Source of the DNA: Dermatophagoides farinae
Taxonomy: Eukaryota; Arthropoda; Arachnida; Sarcoptiformes; Pyroglyphidae
Length of the DNA: 64,000 nt
Assembly (NCBI RefSeq): GCF_024713945.1
Contig: NC_134679.1
Coordinates: forward strand, 4,593,001-4,657,000
Direction: 5' to 3'
The position numbers and the translations under genes are program-made. The notes beneath the pieces were generated by a model, which saw nothing but the letters and a program-made list of their open reading frames with translations, was not told where the DNA came from and made no database searches. The first letter of the stretch is position 1; each line of letters begins with the position of its first letter. This document shows, one piece after another, positions 17,212 to 28,306 of the stretch.

Positions 17212-20200
17212 ATGTTTGTTAAACGACCAAACGTTTGTGAAAACGAAGATGATCTTCTTCGTCAACAGAATAAATTTCTAGCTCAAAACCAAAAGATCGA
17301 AACAAACAAGACAGAATCTGTCGATCAAAATGATGACGAGAAGAAAAATCTGAAAGATAATCATGATATTGTTGAGCTAGAATTTAAAATTATCGAAAGA
17401 AATTATGATCCAACTTCGATTGATAAACATATTGATGATGAAGCTAATCATAGTGGATTTCCTGAGGCTCCTTGTCTGTTTCTTGACAATAAATCCTTTG
17501 TTGATTCATCTGTAAAATCTTCTCGTACATTAAGTTTATATGCTCAAAGATGTTCGAAACAGGTGCATAAATCAACATATGAGAATAAAGATGAGAACTC
17601 GTCTGGACCAGATTCGATAGTCACTGGGATTGGTCTTGGTTCAAAAAATTGGCAAAAAGATATTTCAGAAATTAAACGAGAAAATCAAAAACTGCTGGAT
17701 GATATGAGCTCGGATGATATTGAAAAGCTTCGAAACGAAATAATGAAAAAATTGAGTTCAAAAACTGTAGAATTTTTAAAAAGTAAAAAATTTTCATATC
17801 GATCAAGTTTACCAAAGACTGCCGAACCCATCATTGAAGCAAAAACCAACGATAATGAAGAAGCGATAAAGACTGTCGAAGACATTGCTGAAAAAATTCC
17901 TATCAAAATGGCAGAAATTAAAGCCGGTAAATATATACACATGGATGTAATTGAAAAAGAAAAACTTGAATGGATTGGCGATCTACATTCAGGTGAGAAT
18001 AGCCAAGAACATAATCAAAAATCGAAAAATCCCGATTCCTTTGCTGCACGGTTCGATTTTGAAGGCATTCTTCTTACCGATGGACATGAAGAAGAAAGTG
18101 ATACCATACATCAAGGCCTTCATCATCATGGCGATGAACCTGAACGTCCGGGCTATACAATCAACGAATTGTTCACCTACTTGCAAAGTTCATTTTCTTC
18201 ACAGAAACAAATTGGATTAAAAGTATTCGAAAAAATCGTTACAAAAGCCTATCAAGGTTTTTATGATTCCTGTTTCAATATGAACCTGGTCGAATATTTA
18301 TTAAAAGAATCTCCACTCGTTTTAATCGTTCGAACATGTTTGGATGAAACGGCCGATACTGTATGGAAATCAGCCATACAAACCCTTAAAGCATTGATAT
18401 GTAATACCATCTATGATGAAGTATTTCTTGATCGTGGTTATATAATATTCGAAGATTTTCTTCATCATGGCCATCAAATTGACTTGAATCTGAAACCAAC
18501 TAATGTAGAAATCCATGAAAATGATGATGAGTCATTTTCCGATAAACAATATCTTTTCTATGATATTATCGGCTGTCTATTGAATCGAACATCCATATTA
18601 CAACGGTTTGCCTATTTGCTCAATAATCAACTGACTAATGAATCATCAGATGGACCATTTCGAGAAGATATTTTTGACATATTGATTCGATTTGCACGAC
18701 ATTCACCTGAATCTTCGGAGAAAATTATTCACTGTTTTGATTTAATTGATGCTATTGCAATGAATTTGAATCTTCATAGGCAACAATCATTGTCTGAGAT
18801 TAATGGTGCGAATGTCAAAATTTTCAAATTATTTCGTTGTTGCATTACATCTATCCAAAATAAATTGCCCATCACTTTACGACGATTGTTTGATGTATTG
18901 GATAGAATAGCGGTTATTGATTCGATAAATTTCTTTTTTCTTTTAGTTCCAGAAGATTTTGTAGCTGGCGATGTTAATAATTTTCAAAAAGTTGTACCGA
19001 TTGTCAGCATTGAAGCTTTAAGATTGTGGATCAAATTATTATCTTTTTGTGAACAGAATCAAGAACATAAACTAATGAAAATGGTGAAGCAAAATTTTTT
19101 TGAAATGTGTCCATTTTTATTGAAAACATTGGGCTATTGTCGACGATTGACACCAACAGAACCATCATCATTAGATTCGGCTATGAAAACATTCGATTTT
19201 AAATTTGCATCATCTTTAATTCTATTGATTAAGATGTATCATGAACTACTGGATTGTCCAGATGATTATGCTAATCAATATTGTTTCGATCTGTATGATA
19301 TTGCAATGAAATGGTTCATCGTCATCCATAATGAAACAATCGTTCCTGGTTTCGATTGTAGCCTCTGCATATTGGTTCTCGTTGAGTTCATCATCAAACA
19401 TTTAAAACTCGATAATCAATTCATCAAATTAACATTGGAAAAATTGCTAGGCAATAATCATCGATTTGTTTCGAAATTGATCAATTCTTGTCAAAAAAAT
19501 TCAAATACAACAAAACGAGAAATCTGTGGTCATGTTCGCGATTCACCAAATCTACCATCATATGGTTCAATCTATCTAAAAGGATTTGATAGCGTGCCTT
19601 TATTTCGCCATGATTCGGCTATCTGTTTATTGCAAAGTTTAATTCGAATTGCATGGACAGCTGATGTAAATATCTTGCGAAAATTTCCGGTAAAAACATT
19701 TGGTTATTTGTTCGATTACATTGATCTTGTTACGGCCAATATTGATGGAACATTTTCATCTAATATTTTCGATCTAATCGAAATCAATATTGTGGCACAG
19801 GCATGTCTTGTTACAGGCGAAGCTATCCGTTCAATTGATTGTGATCTCAATGATAATGACCGAAAATTCTCCAGATCCATATTGAATTTTGCTCTCATGA
19901 TAAACGTTATGAATAATAATCAAATCAAACAAGAATTATTGCAGAAATGTCTATTCAATCAATCATTTTATTATGATGCTGATAATTTAGATTTTAAAAT
20001 GATAAGAAAAACTTATGAAAATTATTCTCAATTCGATCATCGTTATTGGCTTTTCGATCCATTATTGACACAAGTGAAAATCATTTTCAATAAAAAAAAT
20101 CAAAATAATGAGGAAAAATCCAAAATAGAATTGGAAGAATTAATATCTCATTTATTGTTTATTGAACATCTTGAACACAATTTCAATGAACATTTTCGCA

Positions 20201-20960
20201 AAAAAATTCATGTCACCAAAACGTTAATGTTTGAAATTCTTTGCACAACATTTTTGATCAATGAAGATTATTTTTTTGACAATCAAATTGATCAAATATT
20301 ACGGCGATTTTTCGTTCGATTTATTGAATCCGATTCACCAGTTCAATGTTCGAATGAAGATAGCTTACCTTCCGGAATGGGTACCATAATCGATTTGTTC
20401 AATATGTTTGCCGATCAATTTGTTAATTCATCATACTATAATCAAATATTTTGCAATTATCTTTTTGTTTATTTTAAACCAAATTGCTCAAATTATTTCC
20501 GTTGTCATTTTTTATCAGAATATTCATTTTCGGTTAAAATGTCTTATTTTAAATTCGATGAGGTATGAGATTTTTTTTTACTTATGTACTTTCAATTTTT
20601 CATCCTATCCGTTTTCATTTTTAGTTGCTGATGCCTATTCAATTATTATTGAATCCAATTGAAACCAATCTGGAAACATTGGAAGTTTATCTCAAAACAT
20701 TATTATCCGAAAGTTTTCAATCGCCTGAACAATCGGTTTTATACTGTTTTCTTATCCATCATTTGTATCGAGCTTTATTGGCAGATGATTCTCCTTTGAA
20801 GCTTAAATTTTCTAAAAACAATTACGTTGACGATGAACATCTCAAAACTCAAATGCAAAAATATCATAAACTAATACGATCAATCGAAATGTCAACAAAT
20901 GACAAATTGAAAACACATTTGTATAACTGTTCAAATCGAACATTTCCCAGGAGGGTGTAA
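17212..20960 (+). CDS. RPAP1: RNA polymerase II-associated protein 1 (RPAP1)
   Basis: Two exons, 17212-20562 and 20625-20960, giving 1228 aa (human 1393). The N-terminal third is charged, with a block around KLEWIGDL. The RPAP1 C-domain hallmark is FAARFDFEGILL followed by GLHHHGDEPERPGYTINEL (about residues 280-325). The rest is an alpha-helical, ARM-like region. RPAP1 bridges RNA polymerase II, Mediator and assembly chaperones (R2TP/GPN pathway), and supports polymerase assembly and nuclear import. The single 62-nt intron has donor GAG|GTATGA and acceptor TTTTTAG; the frame runs FDE|LLMPIQLLL across it. It lies between LLPH and DPM2 with very short gaps. Confidence 0.93.
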
Positions 20961-21085
20961 AATGGTTTTTGAAAAATACAAAAAACGGATTGTATGAATG
21001 ACTCCAACTTTTTGCAATGTGCTCTTTAATCAAATGAAATTTCATGAATACATCATCAAATATATTCAAATTCACAACCGAAAAA

Positions 21086-21346
21086 ATGATTTTAGCTGGC
21101 TATGATCGGCCACTTGGAATCACTATTTTGTTCATTACATCATCCATATTGATCTATTATAGTCTATGGATCATCCTTGTACCTCTATTGTATGAAAATC
21201 ATATTATCGCACGATTTTTTCCAGCTAAAATTTCATTTCATCTCTTGCTGGGCATTCCAGTCACCATTATTACTACGATAATCATTATTATTGTCTCATA
21301 TTCAATAATGAAGTTAAATACATATAAATCAATTAAATTGGAATGA
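21086..21346 (+). CDS. DPM2: Dolichol-phosphate mannosyltransferase subunit 2 (DPM2)
   Basis: 86 aa from the ATG at 21086; the upstream in-frame ATG at 21044 would give 100 aa. I prefer the inner one because human DPM2 is 84 aa and the extra 14 residues look unlike the family. Two hydrophobic helices are present: ILFITSSILIYYSLWIILV and LLGIPVTIITTIIIIIVSY. The loop LYENHIIARFFPA matches the family's short lumenal loop. DPM2 is the small ER membrane subunit that stabilises the DPM synthase; the complex makes dolichol-phosphate mannose for N-glycans, GPI anchors and O-mannosylation. Its stop is 16 bp from the stop of convergent SURF6. Confidence 0.9.
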   Translation: MILAGYDRPLGITILFITSSILIYYSLWIILVPLLYENHIIARFFPAKISFHLLLGIPVTIITTIIIIIVSYSIMKLNTYKSIKLE

Positions 21347-21362
21347 AATTAAATTTATCATT

Positions 21363-22347
21363 TTATTCATTTGTCTTATTTTTAAGTTTTCGGTTCTTTT
21401 GAAAACGTTTCAAGCGTCTTTCTTTATGTTTATTTTTTCGCTCTTCCAACATTCGTTGTCGTTGATTTTGTCGGCGTTGTTTTAGATTTTCTATCGATTC
21501 TTTTCGTTCGGTCCATTTTTTATTTCTTTTGGACTTCATTTTTTGTTGTTTTTTCAATGATTTTTTAAGCAATTGTGGATCATCACGAACTTTGTTGCCT
21601 TCACTTTTTTCCAGCACTGTTTGCCATATTTTTTCTTTTTTAAATCGATCAGCGGCCCTCGAATCGGTGACTTGTAATTGAGAAATTTTTTGCTCGTCTT
21701 TTTTTGCTTTCAGCAATAATCCTTGTAATGAAGATTTGCCACTTTGTTTTCTATTTTCTCGATCTTTGTTAATTTCACGTTCGGCAGCCAAATCCACCTG
21801 TGAGGTGAGATCAAATTTTGAGAATACCAAGTTGCCTGAAAAAATAAAGTAATATTGCTTAAAAATTCGATTGAAATCATTCCCTACCTTTTTTATTGAA
21901 TATTTTTGGCATATTTTTATTCGATATAGTTTCTGATTTATTATCGTCATTATCCATTATTGTAGGGCTTGTTTTCTGATCATTTTTGCCACCAGTTCTC
22001 GATTCACGAAGTTCTTTAATTCGTTTTGCCAATTTTTTACGCAATTCATTAATTTTTCCATCACTTTCTTTTTGTTCAACGAATTCCTGTGCAACATCTG
22101 AAACACTTTTCTGATTACTAGGATCTAATTTGATTCGTTTATGTTTTGATTTGTTCGATAGATCAGAATTGTTTGAAAATTTTTTTCTCTTTGCATTTTC
22201 GATTGTTTGAAGAATTTGTTCGTTTTTGTTGAAAAAAATTTTCGCTGGAATTTGATTGATTAGATCCCTGAAATAATCATTCAATTTTTTAACTTCATCC
22301 AATAATATCTTATTTGGCATTGTCGATTTATCACAAGTTGGTGACAT
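21363..22347 (-). CDS. SURF6: SURF6 nucleolar protein
   Basis: Exons 22347-21888 and 21835-21363, giving 310 aa (human 361). The C-terminal SURF6 domain starts at GNLVFSKFDL and contains LQGLLLKAKKDEQKI, then WQTVLEKSEGNKVRDDP and LLKKSLKKQQKMKSKRNKKW, followed by a long basic helical tail. The N-terminal part is Lys-rich with a predicted coiled coil. SURF6 is a nucleolar factor in ribosome biogenesis that binds nucleic acid (yeast relative Rrp14). The 52-nt intron is spliced AAAG|GTAGGG to TTTCAG|GC. The start at 22347 is the first ATG in frame. Confidence 0.92.
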
Positions 22348-22660
22348 TTTATCATTCAAGAACAAAATAAATTTAAAAAACAAAAATTTAAATCAATGTG
22401 TAAACACGCTGCATCAATGAGAGCATGCATGCATGGAATATTAGAATCCTTTCATAAAGGACATGACATGGAATTTTAAAATTTATTTATTATTGTTATT
22501 ATTCCATAGATTTTTTTTTTTTTTGTACAAAAATAAATAGAATCAAAATTTCTTTTTTATCTTATAATACAAACATTATCATAAAGGTAAATTTGTGAAA
22601 TAAATAAATGAATAAATAAATTGACTAGATTATTGAGCATCAAGATCATTTTTTTTTATA
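22348..22660. other. Spacer between SURF6 and HEY
   Basis: 313 bp of AT-rich sequence holding the SURF6 promoter and HEY 3' UTR (both genes on the minus strand). It includes a poly-T run near 22511-22523. No gene seen. Confidence 0.5.
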
Positions 22661-25207
22661 TCAATATGCCAATTCGGTGCCCCATGGACGATAGTGTTTA
22701 ACTGAATTCACATTTGTTTGTCCATTTGATTGTCCAGTTTGGCCTGGAATGCCAGGTTGATTGCTACCGGAAGCAACAGCCATAGATGCTGCACCAGGCA
22801 TCATTGTTGTCATATAACTGGCAGCAGTAGCTGTTGGTGCAAAATATGAACCGCCCACACCAGCAGCCGGATATGAATATGAATACGAATTGGTCGTTGT
22901 CGATGGGGAATTAGGAATGGCTACGGTGGCTGAAGAAGCACCTGGATAATTCAATGTCGTGAATGCAGGTGACATTGGTGATTTAATTCCGGTATTATTA
23001 CAAGACATTGAACTAATGCCATTTATCTGATCCAATTTTCCAGTGGTATCATATTGTCCATAATAACCAGTGCTATATGAGGAATGTTGTGTATTAGATG
23101 GATTAGAATCGGATTTGACGTTGGATGTTTGTTGATATGAGGATGGCATGGATGTTTGCATGTTATTATTTGAATCGCTACAACCGGAATTAGGTGCCTG
23201 AGAAGTTGTATTAGTCGTTGTTGATGACGATGATGATGAATGAAATGTACTGCTACTATTCGTGATCGTAGCTGAAGTTGTTGATGCTGCCAATGTCGAG
23301 CTGGTCGATGTTGATGTAGCTGATGAAGACGGTTGTGCCGAATTATTCATAGGTGTTGTGAACAAACTTGGATTCCATCCGGTACTAGATTTGAGGCTAA
23401 TTTCACGCTGTGCGGAATAACATTGAAGATGACTGATTAAACGAAGTCGAAGTGGATCCTGAAAATCCAATCCTTCATGTACGACAAGATAACGTGCACA
23501 TTCGGCCGCACATTCACGAAATCCAATGATATGATAATCGGTGGCAAATTTATGCGGATCAAATGAAAATGCATCGAATCCTTTCGAATGTAGCATCCTT
23601 AAATGATCGACAGTCATCTGAAGAATTTCGGCCTTTTCCAATTTGGCTGAACCTTGTTTTTCGAATGCAGCAGGTACTAGACGTTTCAATTCATGTAATG
23701 AATTATTGATACGATCTCGTCGACGTTTTTCAATCATCTATCAATATAAAAAACCGGAACAATGAGAAATAGTCGCCAACAAATGTTGAATATTAAAACA
23801 CTTACGCCTCGTCGTTTTTTTCGGCTCATCAAATGACAATTACTATCCAGGCTATTTGCATCGCCCATTTGTATGCTGAAATTACAAAATAAAAATCATT
23901 CATTAATGTAAAGAAAAAATACGACAAAATCAACTATTCAAAATTAACGTCATTTTTGTTTTTTTTACACCTGTCTTCCTGTTTGTGTATTGTATAATCC
24001 CTGAACTGACCTAAACTTGTCATTAGGTTGTGTAAATGAATTTGATGAATGATGTTGTTGTGGTTGATGATGTGGGTGGGTAAGGTGATTATTTGCCATG
24101 CTTTGTACATGATGGCTCGCTTGTTGCTGCTGTTGTTGGTGATGATGATTATGATCATGGCTATGGTGATGCTGATGATGATGATTTGAATTTGTCGTTT
24201 GAGCGTTTTTACGCCACATGTCCATCACCTGATAACTACCGAAACTATCAAAACACACACACTAATGATACTAACAAACAAATTTTTTTTATTGTAAATA
24301 CAAACAAAGCAGATGATACACAGCAATTAGAGTATCGACACGTGAGAGTTGTTACACAATACGTCTTCAAGGAAACGCCGTACGCCTGCTGGACAGACGT
24401 ACGGATGATGATCCGACACACGCCAACTTTATACTTTTAAAAGATCTAAAAGAATAAATGATTTGTCACAGACAAACACACACACACACCCGCACATGTA
24501 TACACTAACAATGTGTCAAACACACGGCCGGACACGATCAGAGAAAAAGTGCTAAGTCAATCTTAAAGACTTAATCATCAGGATTGCAACATCACCACCG
24601 ACATATCGACCAACTAAGCAATATTAAAACCAAAGATATCGACTAAAGGCAACTGTTCGGGCGCAAGACTGGACACGAGACTGACATGCGACCAGCGTGA
24701 GCTCAATATGAATGTGTATATGTGATGTGTGTTTGTGTTCCAAGACTTCCTCTGGCTACATGGAACTATTCACGGGCACGACAATGTGTCACGTGTTTGA
24801 TGTGTGTAATACAACCAGAGGCGGATCCCTTAGTTCGAGAGAAAAGAAAATAATATAAAAAATACCGCTTACCTCTTATGACTGCTACTATGGCTTATTG
24901 TTTCCAATTCTTCATCCGTTGATGTTGTAGCCATTGAATCATCGCCATTACCACAACCATCTATCCCACGAAGTTTAATTCCCGATGATGCTAGTTGTTG
25001 TGGTGGTGGAACTAATGTTGTATATGTTGGCTGTTCGGAATCGTTCATCATGGAAAAATTACCACTGAAAGAAGATGAGCTTGCTGTCGAGGGTGGTATC
25101 GTCGAATTATTATAATGCTGAGCAGTAACAACCGGATTCGCCATCATCATAGTCAATGGATAGACTTGTGTTTGATGATGTCCATAATGTTGTGGCTGTG
25201 GATACAT
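22661..25207 (-). CDS. HEY: HEY (hairy/E(spl)-related with YRPW) bHLH-Orange repressor
   Basis: Exons 25207-24873, 24244-24011, 23875-23806 and 23737-22661; all junctions are in phase, giving 571 aa. The basic region [20 protein letters not shown] has Gly where Hairy/E(spl) proteins have Pro, diagnostic of the HEY branch. The helix-loop-helix continues through [19 protein letters not shown], then an Orange domain ([13 protein letters not shown]). A Ser/Thr/Asn-rich tail ends in [10 protein letters not shown], the HEY-specific variant of WRPW plus its trailing GTE motif. HEY factors bind E-boxes and repress transcription downstream of Notch. Exon 1 ends with an acidic Ser-rich piece ([11 protein letters not shown]) like vertebrate HEY N-termini. 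Exon 2 is His/Gln-rich and frame-neutral, so it may be skipped, giving 493 aa. Confidence 0.93.
24011..24244 (-). other. HEY: Frame-neutral 78-codon His/Gln-rich exon of HEY (candidate cassette)
   Basis: Bounded by acceptor GATAG|T and donor TTTAG|GTCAGT. Both junctions split a codon after its second base, so the exon can be included or skipped without a frame change. It encodes [16 protein letters not shown], a run rich in His and Gln, then a segment ending QPNDKF. Exon 1 spliced straight to exon 3 also keeps frame. Confidence 0.6.
24378..24404. repeat. GC-rich inverted repeat in HEY intron 1
   Basis: CCGTACG (24378-24384) and CGTACGG (24398-24404) are exact 7-bp inverted arms around a 13-nt loop. 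The surrounding few hundred bases are more GC-rich than the rest of the window. Confidence 0.6.
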
Positions 25208-28200
25208 AATTTGAATGATGGACCAGTTTTTCTTAGACTGAAAAAATACGCCAAGTTTTTTTCAACGTTCAGGGAGAATAATATATGAAGAACACGTGAC
25301 CGAACGTATGCAAGTCACTTGATCAAATGAATCGACGATTGGTGATTGTGTATGATTCTTAAAATGTAAATGTTTGGACACACGCTTACTGTTGCTGGCC
25401 GCCTGTATATGACACGCGGTCGGAAGCTAGACCTTCATATGTATGTATGTTTGAATCTGGTGTGTGGATGCGGCTGTTGCCCTGAAACTGTTTCATTTCA
25501 AATTTACAGGGTGGTTCCAATTGCTCTATGCTCAACCAATTGGTGGAAACATATAGCATGTGGGCCGGTCTATTACGTTTCGAATGGACCGCCCTTTGTT
25601 TCCCACGAATATTTCCGAACCATTTTATTCGAATTTTTTTGATGTAATTTTTATCGGGGGTAGAATATTTCATCATCATCGTCATCATAAAATAAATCGT
25701 GGGAAAATCCCATTTTTCGATTCCTTCATAACATTTGCAGTTCTAAGAACCATAATTTGTGAAGTTTACCGAATTTGGGTATTTCTTTTTTCTGGTATTT
25801 TCCTAGCCATAATGATAAATACGAACACAACATGTAAATGGCACGTGTCATCTTAATCAAGGTCATCGTCATCATTTATGAATCGAAACCTATTTTCGGA
25901 CTGGATCAAATTGTAATTGTCAAGTGTCCGTTAGTCGTGATGAGCTATCGAAATTTTAAAATTAATTTTAAATTAAGAATAATTCTTTTCTAATTTGACA
26001 ATAACAAAAAGCTATAAAGAAAGAGAGGTTGTCTTCTTCCGCTGCCAGTCTTTTCAGCTGCATTTCCTGTCCTGTGGTCATATAGTCATACTAAATAGCT
26101 TTAGACACGCGACATACACGCTCACACTAATATAATGATTGAAATGCCAATTTTTGTTTGTTTGTTTGGTGTGGTGACATCATACCTGGTTCATTGGTTA
26201 GAGGTGAAAAAAAGTTTTGCTCTTTTTTCTGTTAATTGAATAATAAAATTTTTTTTTTTATTAGCGAAATTGAAATTTAAAGTCCAAGTCTTCTCATTGA
26301 AATGAATTTTTAAATTAATAAAAATCATTGTAGATCAAAAAAAAATTGATGGACAACTTTTATGCCACACAGGAATTAGTCGATTATTGATTAGGCTTGG
26401 GATGCTAATGTAAATACACATTCACACACACACACATGGTCCAATAGCCAATAATCGAGAACCAAATATCACAGTGGGAAAATGGCTTTCATTTTGTTCC
26501 CATAGTCAAACCGCTTCTATTCTATTCATGCTCGATTTGTACAATTAGAGCTGAACCATTTGGATCACTTCAAACACGTATATTTGTCCCAGTTCCATGC
26601 TCTCACCTCTCTCTCTTTTTCTCACTCACACGCGACCGGCATCGAGTCTAGGATCTGGCTTCGATGAGATCGTTTCGTTCGATTTGAGCCATTCAGACAC
26701 TTTTTATACCACCGTAAAGTACAGTTATTAAGTCATTTATGACATTTTTTTTTCTTCCCGTCGTTGTTGTTGATTGGGTTCTCACGGTTGTTTGTGTGCA
26801 AAATAACATAAACCGATCAGTTTGGGTCTCGCGGGTTAAAAATTTGATCCATCAGATTTTGATGTTGTTTGCAAAAAAAAATTGTCATTTTTATTTGTTT
26901 ATCAATATGAGAAATTTTTATTTCATTCATTTCTCTGGTGATTGTAATCGAATACACTTTATTCACTCAATCGTATTGAATATTGACAATTTTTTTTTCT
27001 TATTCGTTTTTGGCATCTTAAAAACATGCATCCCGGAATTCGAAATTGTTTGGTCATTCATATAGCAGCTGCAGGAAGCCGAATTCTATTTTTTTATTTT
27101 TATTTTATTTTATTTTTTTTTTTTGTTAATCATTTCAAAACTTAATGTTATTCGAAAACAAGATTGACCAACCTAATAAATTGCGTGACAATTGTTCTCG
27201 ATGCGGCCGACCGGTCTAACCGTGGAAATGAGAAAAAAAACCTCTGTAATTGTGGTTTTAGTAGTTGGCCACCATAGTCATCATCATCATCGTTATAGTC
27301 ATGGCAGGTGGAGAATACCAACGCTCATCATTGTGTTTGGTTTAGCACAGCAAGTCAAATCATCATCAACAACAACAACAACAAAAATAATAGACCATAG
27401 GATCCGTCAATATGAACCACTTGGGACAAATTAAGTGTTTTTCATTCATTCAGAGAATTCAATTTTCTTTGTTTCCGACTTGTTTTGATAGCAACAAACT
27501 GTCCAATTTTACATGAGAGAGTAACAGTTCGGGCTTCATCAATCAAACGTTAGCAAATCAAAATATTGATGTCCATAATGAAAATGAAAGTTTTTATAAT
27601 TTTTAAAAATGAAATTTCAAAACAAATTTCAGAAATTTTTGATTGCTTGATCATCATCATCATCATCAACATCAATCGATCAATTAAAGTCAAATCAAGA
27701 TAATTGAAAAAAAACCATCCGAAAAGAATTGTGCTAGTAGTTTTTTTTAAATCTATTTTTGTTTGATCGATTTATTGATGAATCCTTTGAGACAACCACA
27801 ATTTGTATGAATAACAGTCATGAAAATATCAATTGTCCCAAGTGTAGTGTGGCTGGTATATGTTATAAACTAGAATCATCATCAAAACCTATAAAGGTGG
27901 TTAGAGAATATTTTTTTTCTTCTGTTTTTTGGTTCGGAATTGCGTGTTGACACGTCACAATTCGATTCTTGAAACAGAAAAATCCACCGAGAGACATAAA
28001 TAATCATGATCATCATCGAACGATACTGCGGTAAATCTGCTACAATGGTCACCGATTGTAATATGTGAATTTTTTATCGAACGATTTTTATATGCAAAAT
28101 AAAACATACCATACAACAAAGAACATTTATAATTTGGACACAAACAAGATTCTATGAGAATAATAGACAAGAAAAAAAAACATTAATTCCATTTGATAAA

Positions 28201-28306
28201 ATATTCATTATAGTACGCTGGTTCGTAATCACCAACGAATTTTTTTTTTGTTGCTGCTCAAATTAGATTTCAATTTTCAATGTTTCGAATATGTTTCGCT
28301 TATCAA
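25208..28306. other. Upstream region of HEY / 3' flank of PDSS2
   Basis: About 3.1 kb with no supportable coding exon. It holds the HEY promoter, the putative CSL sites and E-boxes, a CA run near 26426 and CAT repeats near 27650. The PDSS2 3' UTR lies at the right end. Short frames here are not conserved-looking. Confidence 0.5.
25600..25705. promoter_or_regulatory. Two Su(H)/CSL-type sites upstream of HEY
   Basis: The octamer CGTGGGAA occurs on the minus strand at 25600-25607 and on the plus strand at 25698-25705, 393-498 bp upstream of the HEY ATG. Both match the Notch effector consensus YGTGRGAA. A third match (CGTGAGAA, minus strand) is at 26779-26786. HEY genes are standard Notch targets. 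Confidence 0.5.

Larger units (their letters stand above)
24339..25847. promoter_or_regulatory. Cluster of four CACGTG E-boxes around HEY exon 1
   Basis: CACGTG occurs at 24339-24344, 24790-24795 (both in intron 1), 25293-25298 and 25842-25847 (upstream of the start codon). HEY-type bHLH proteins bind this E-box class, so they are candidate autoregulatory sites. Confidence 0.45.

Noticed and set aside
23934-24158. Minus-strand frame alternative to HEY exon 2
   Set aside because: It is an Ile/Asn-rich shadow frame. The His/Gln frame fits both splice junctions and is preferred.
25386-25688. Minus-strand 100-codon open frame just upstream of HEY
   Set aside because: Lies in the expected promoter/5' UTR and overlaps the putative CSL sites; no splice site joins it in phase to HEY exon 1, and the composition is not protein-like.
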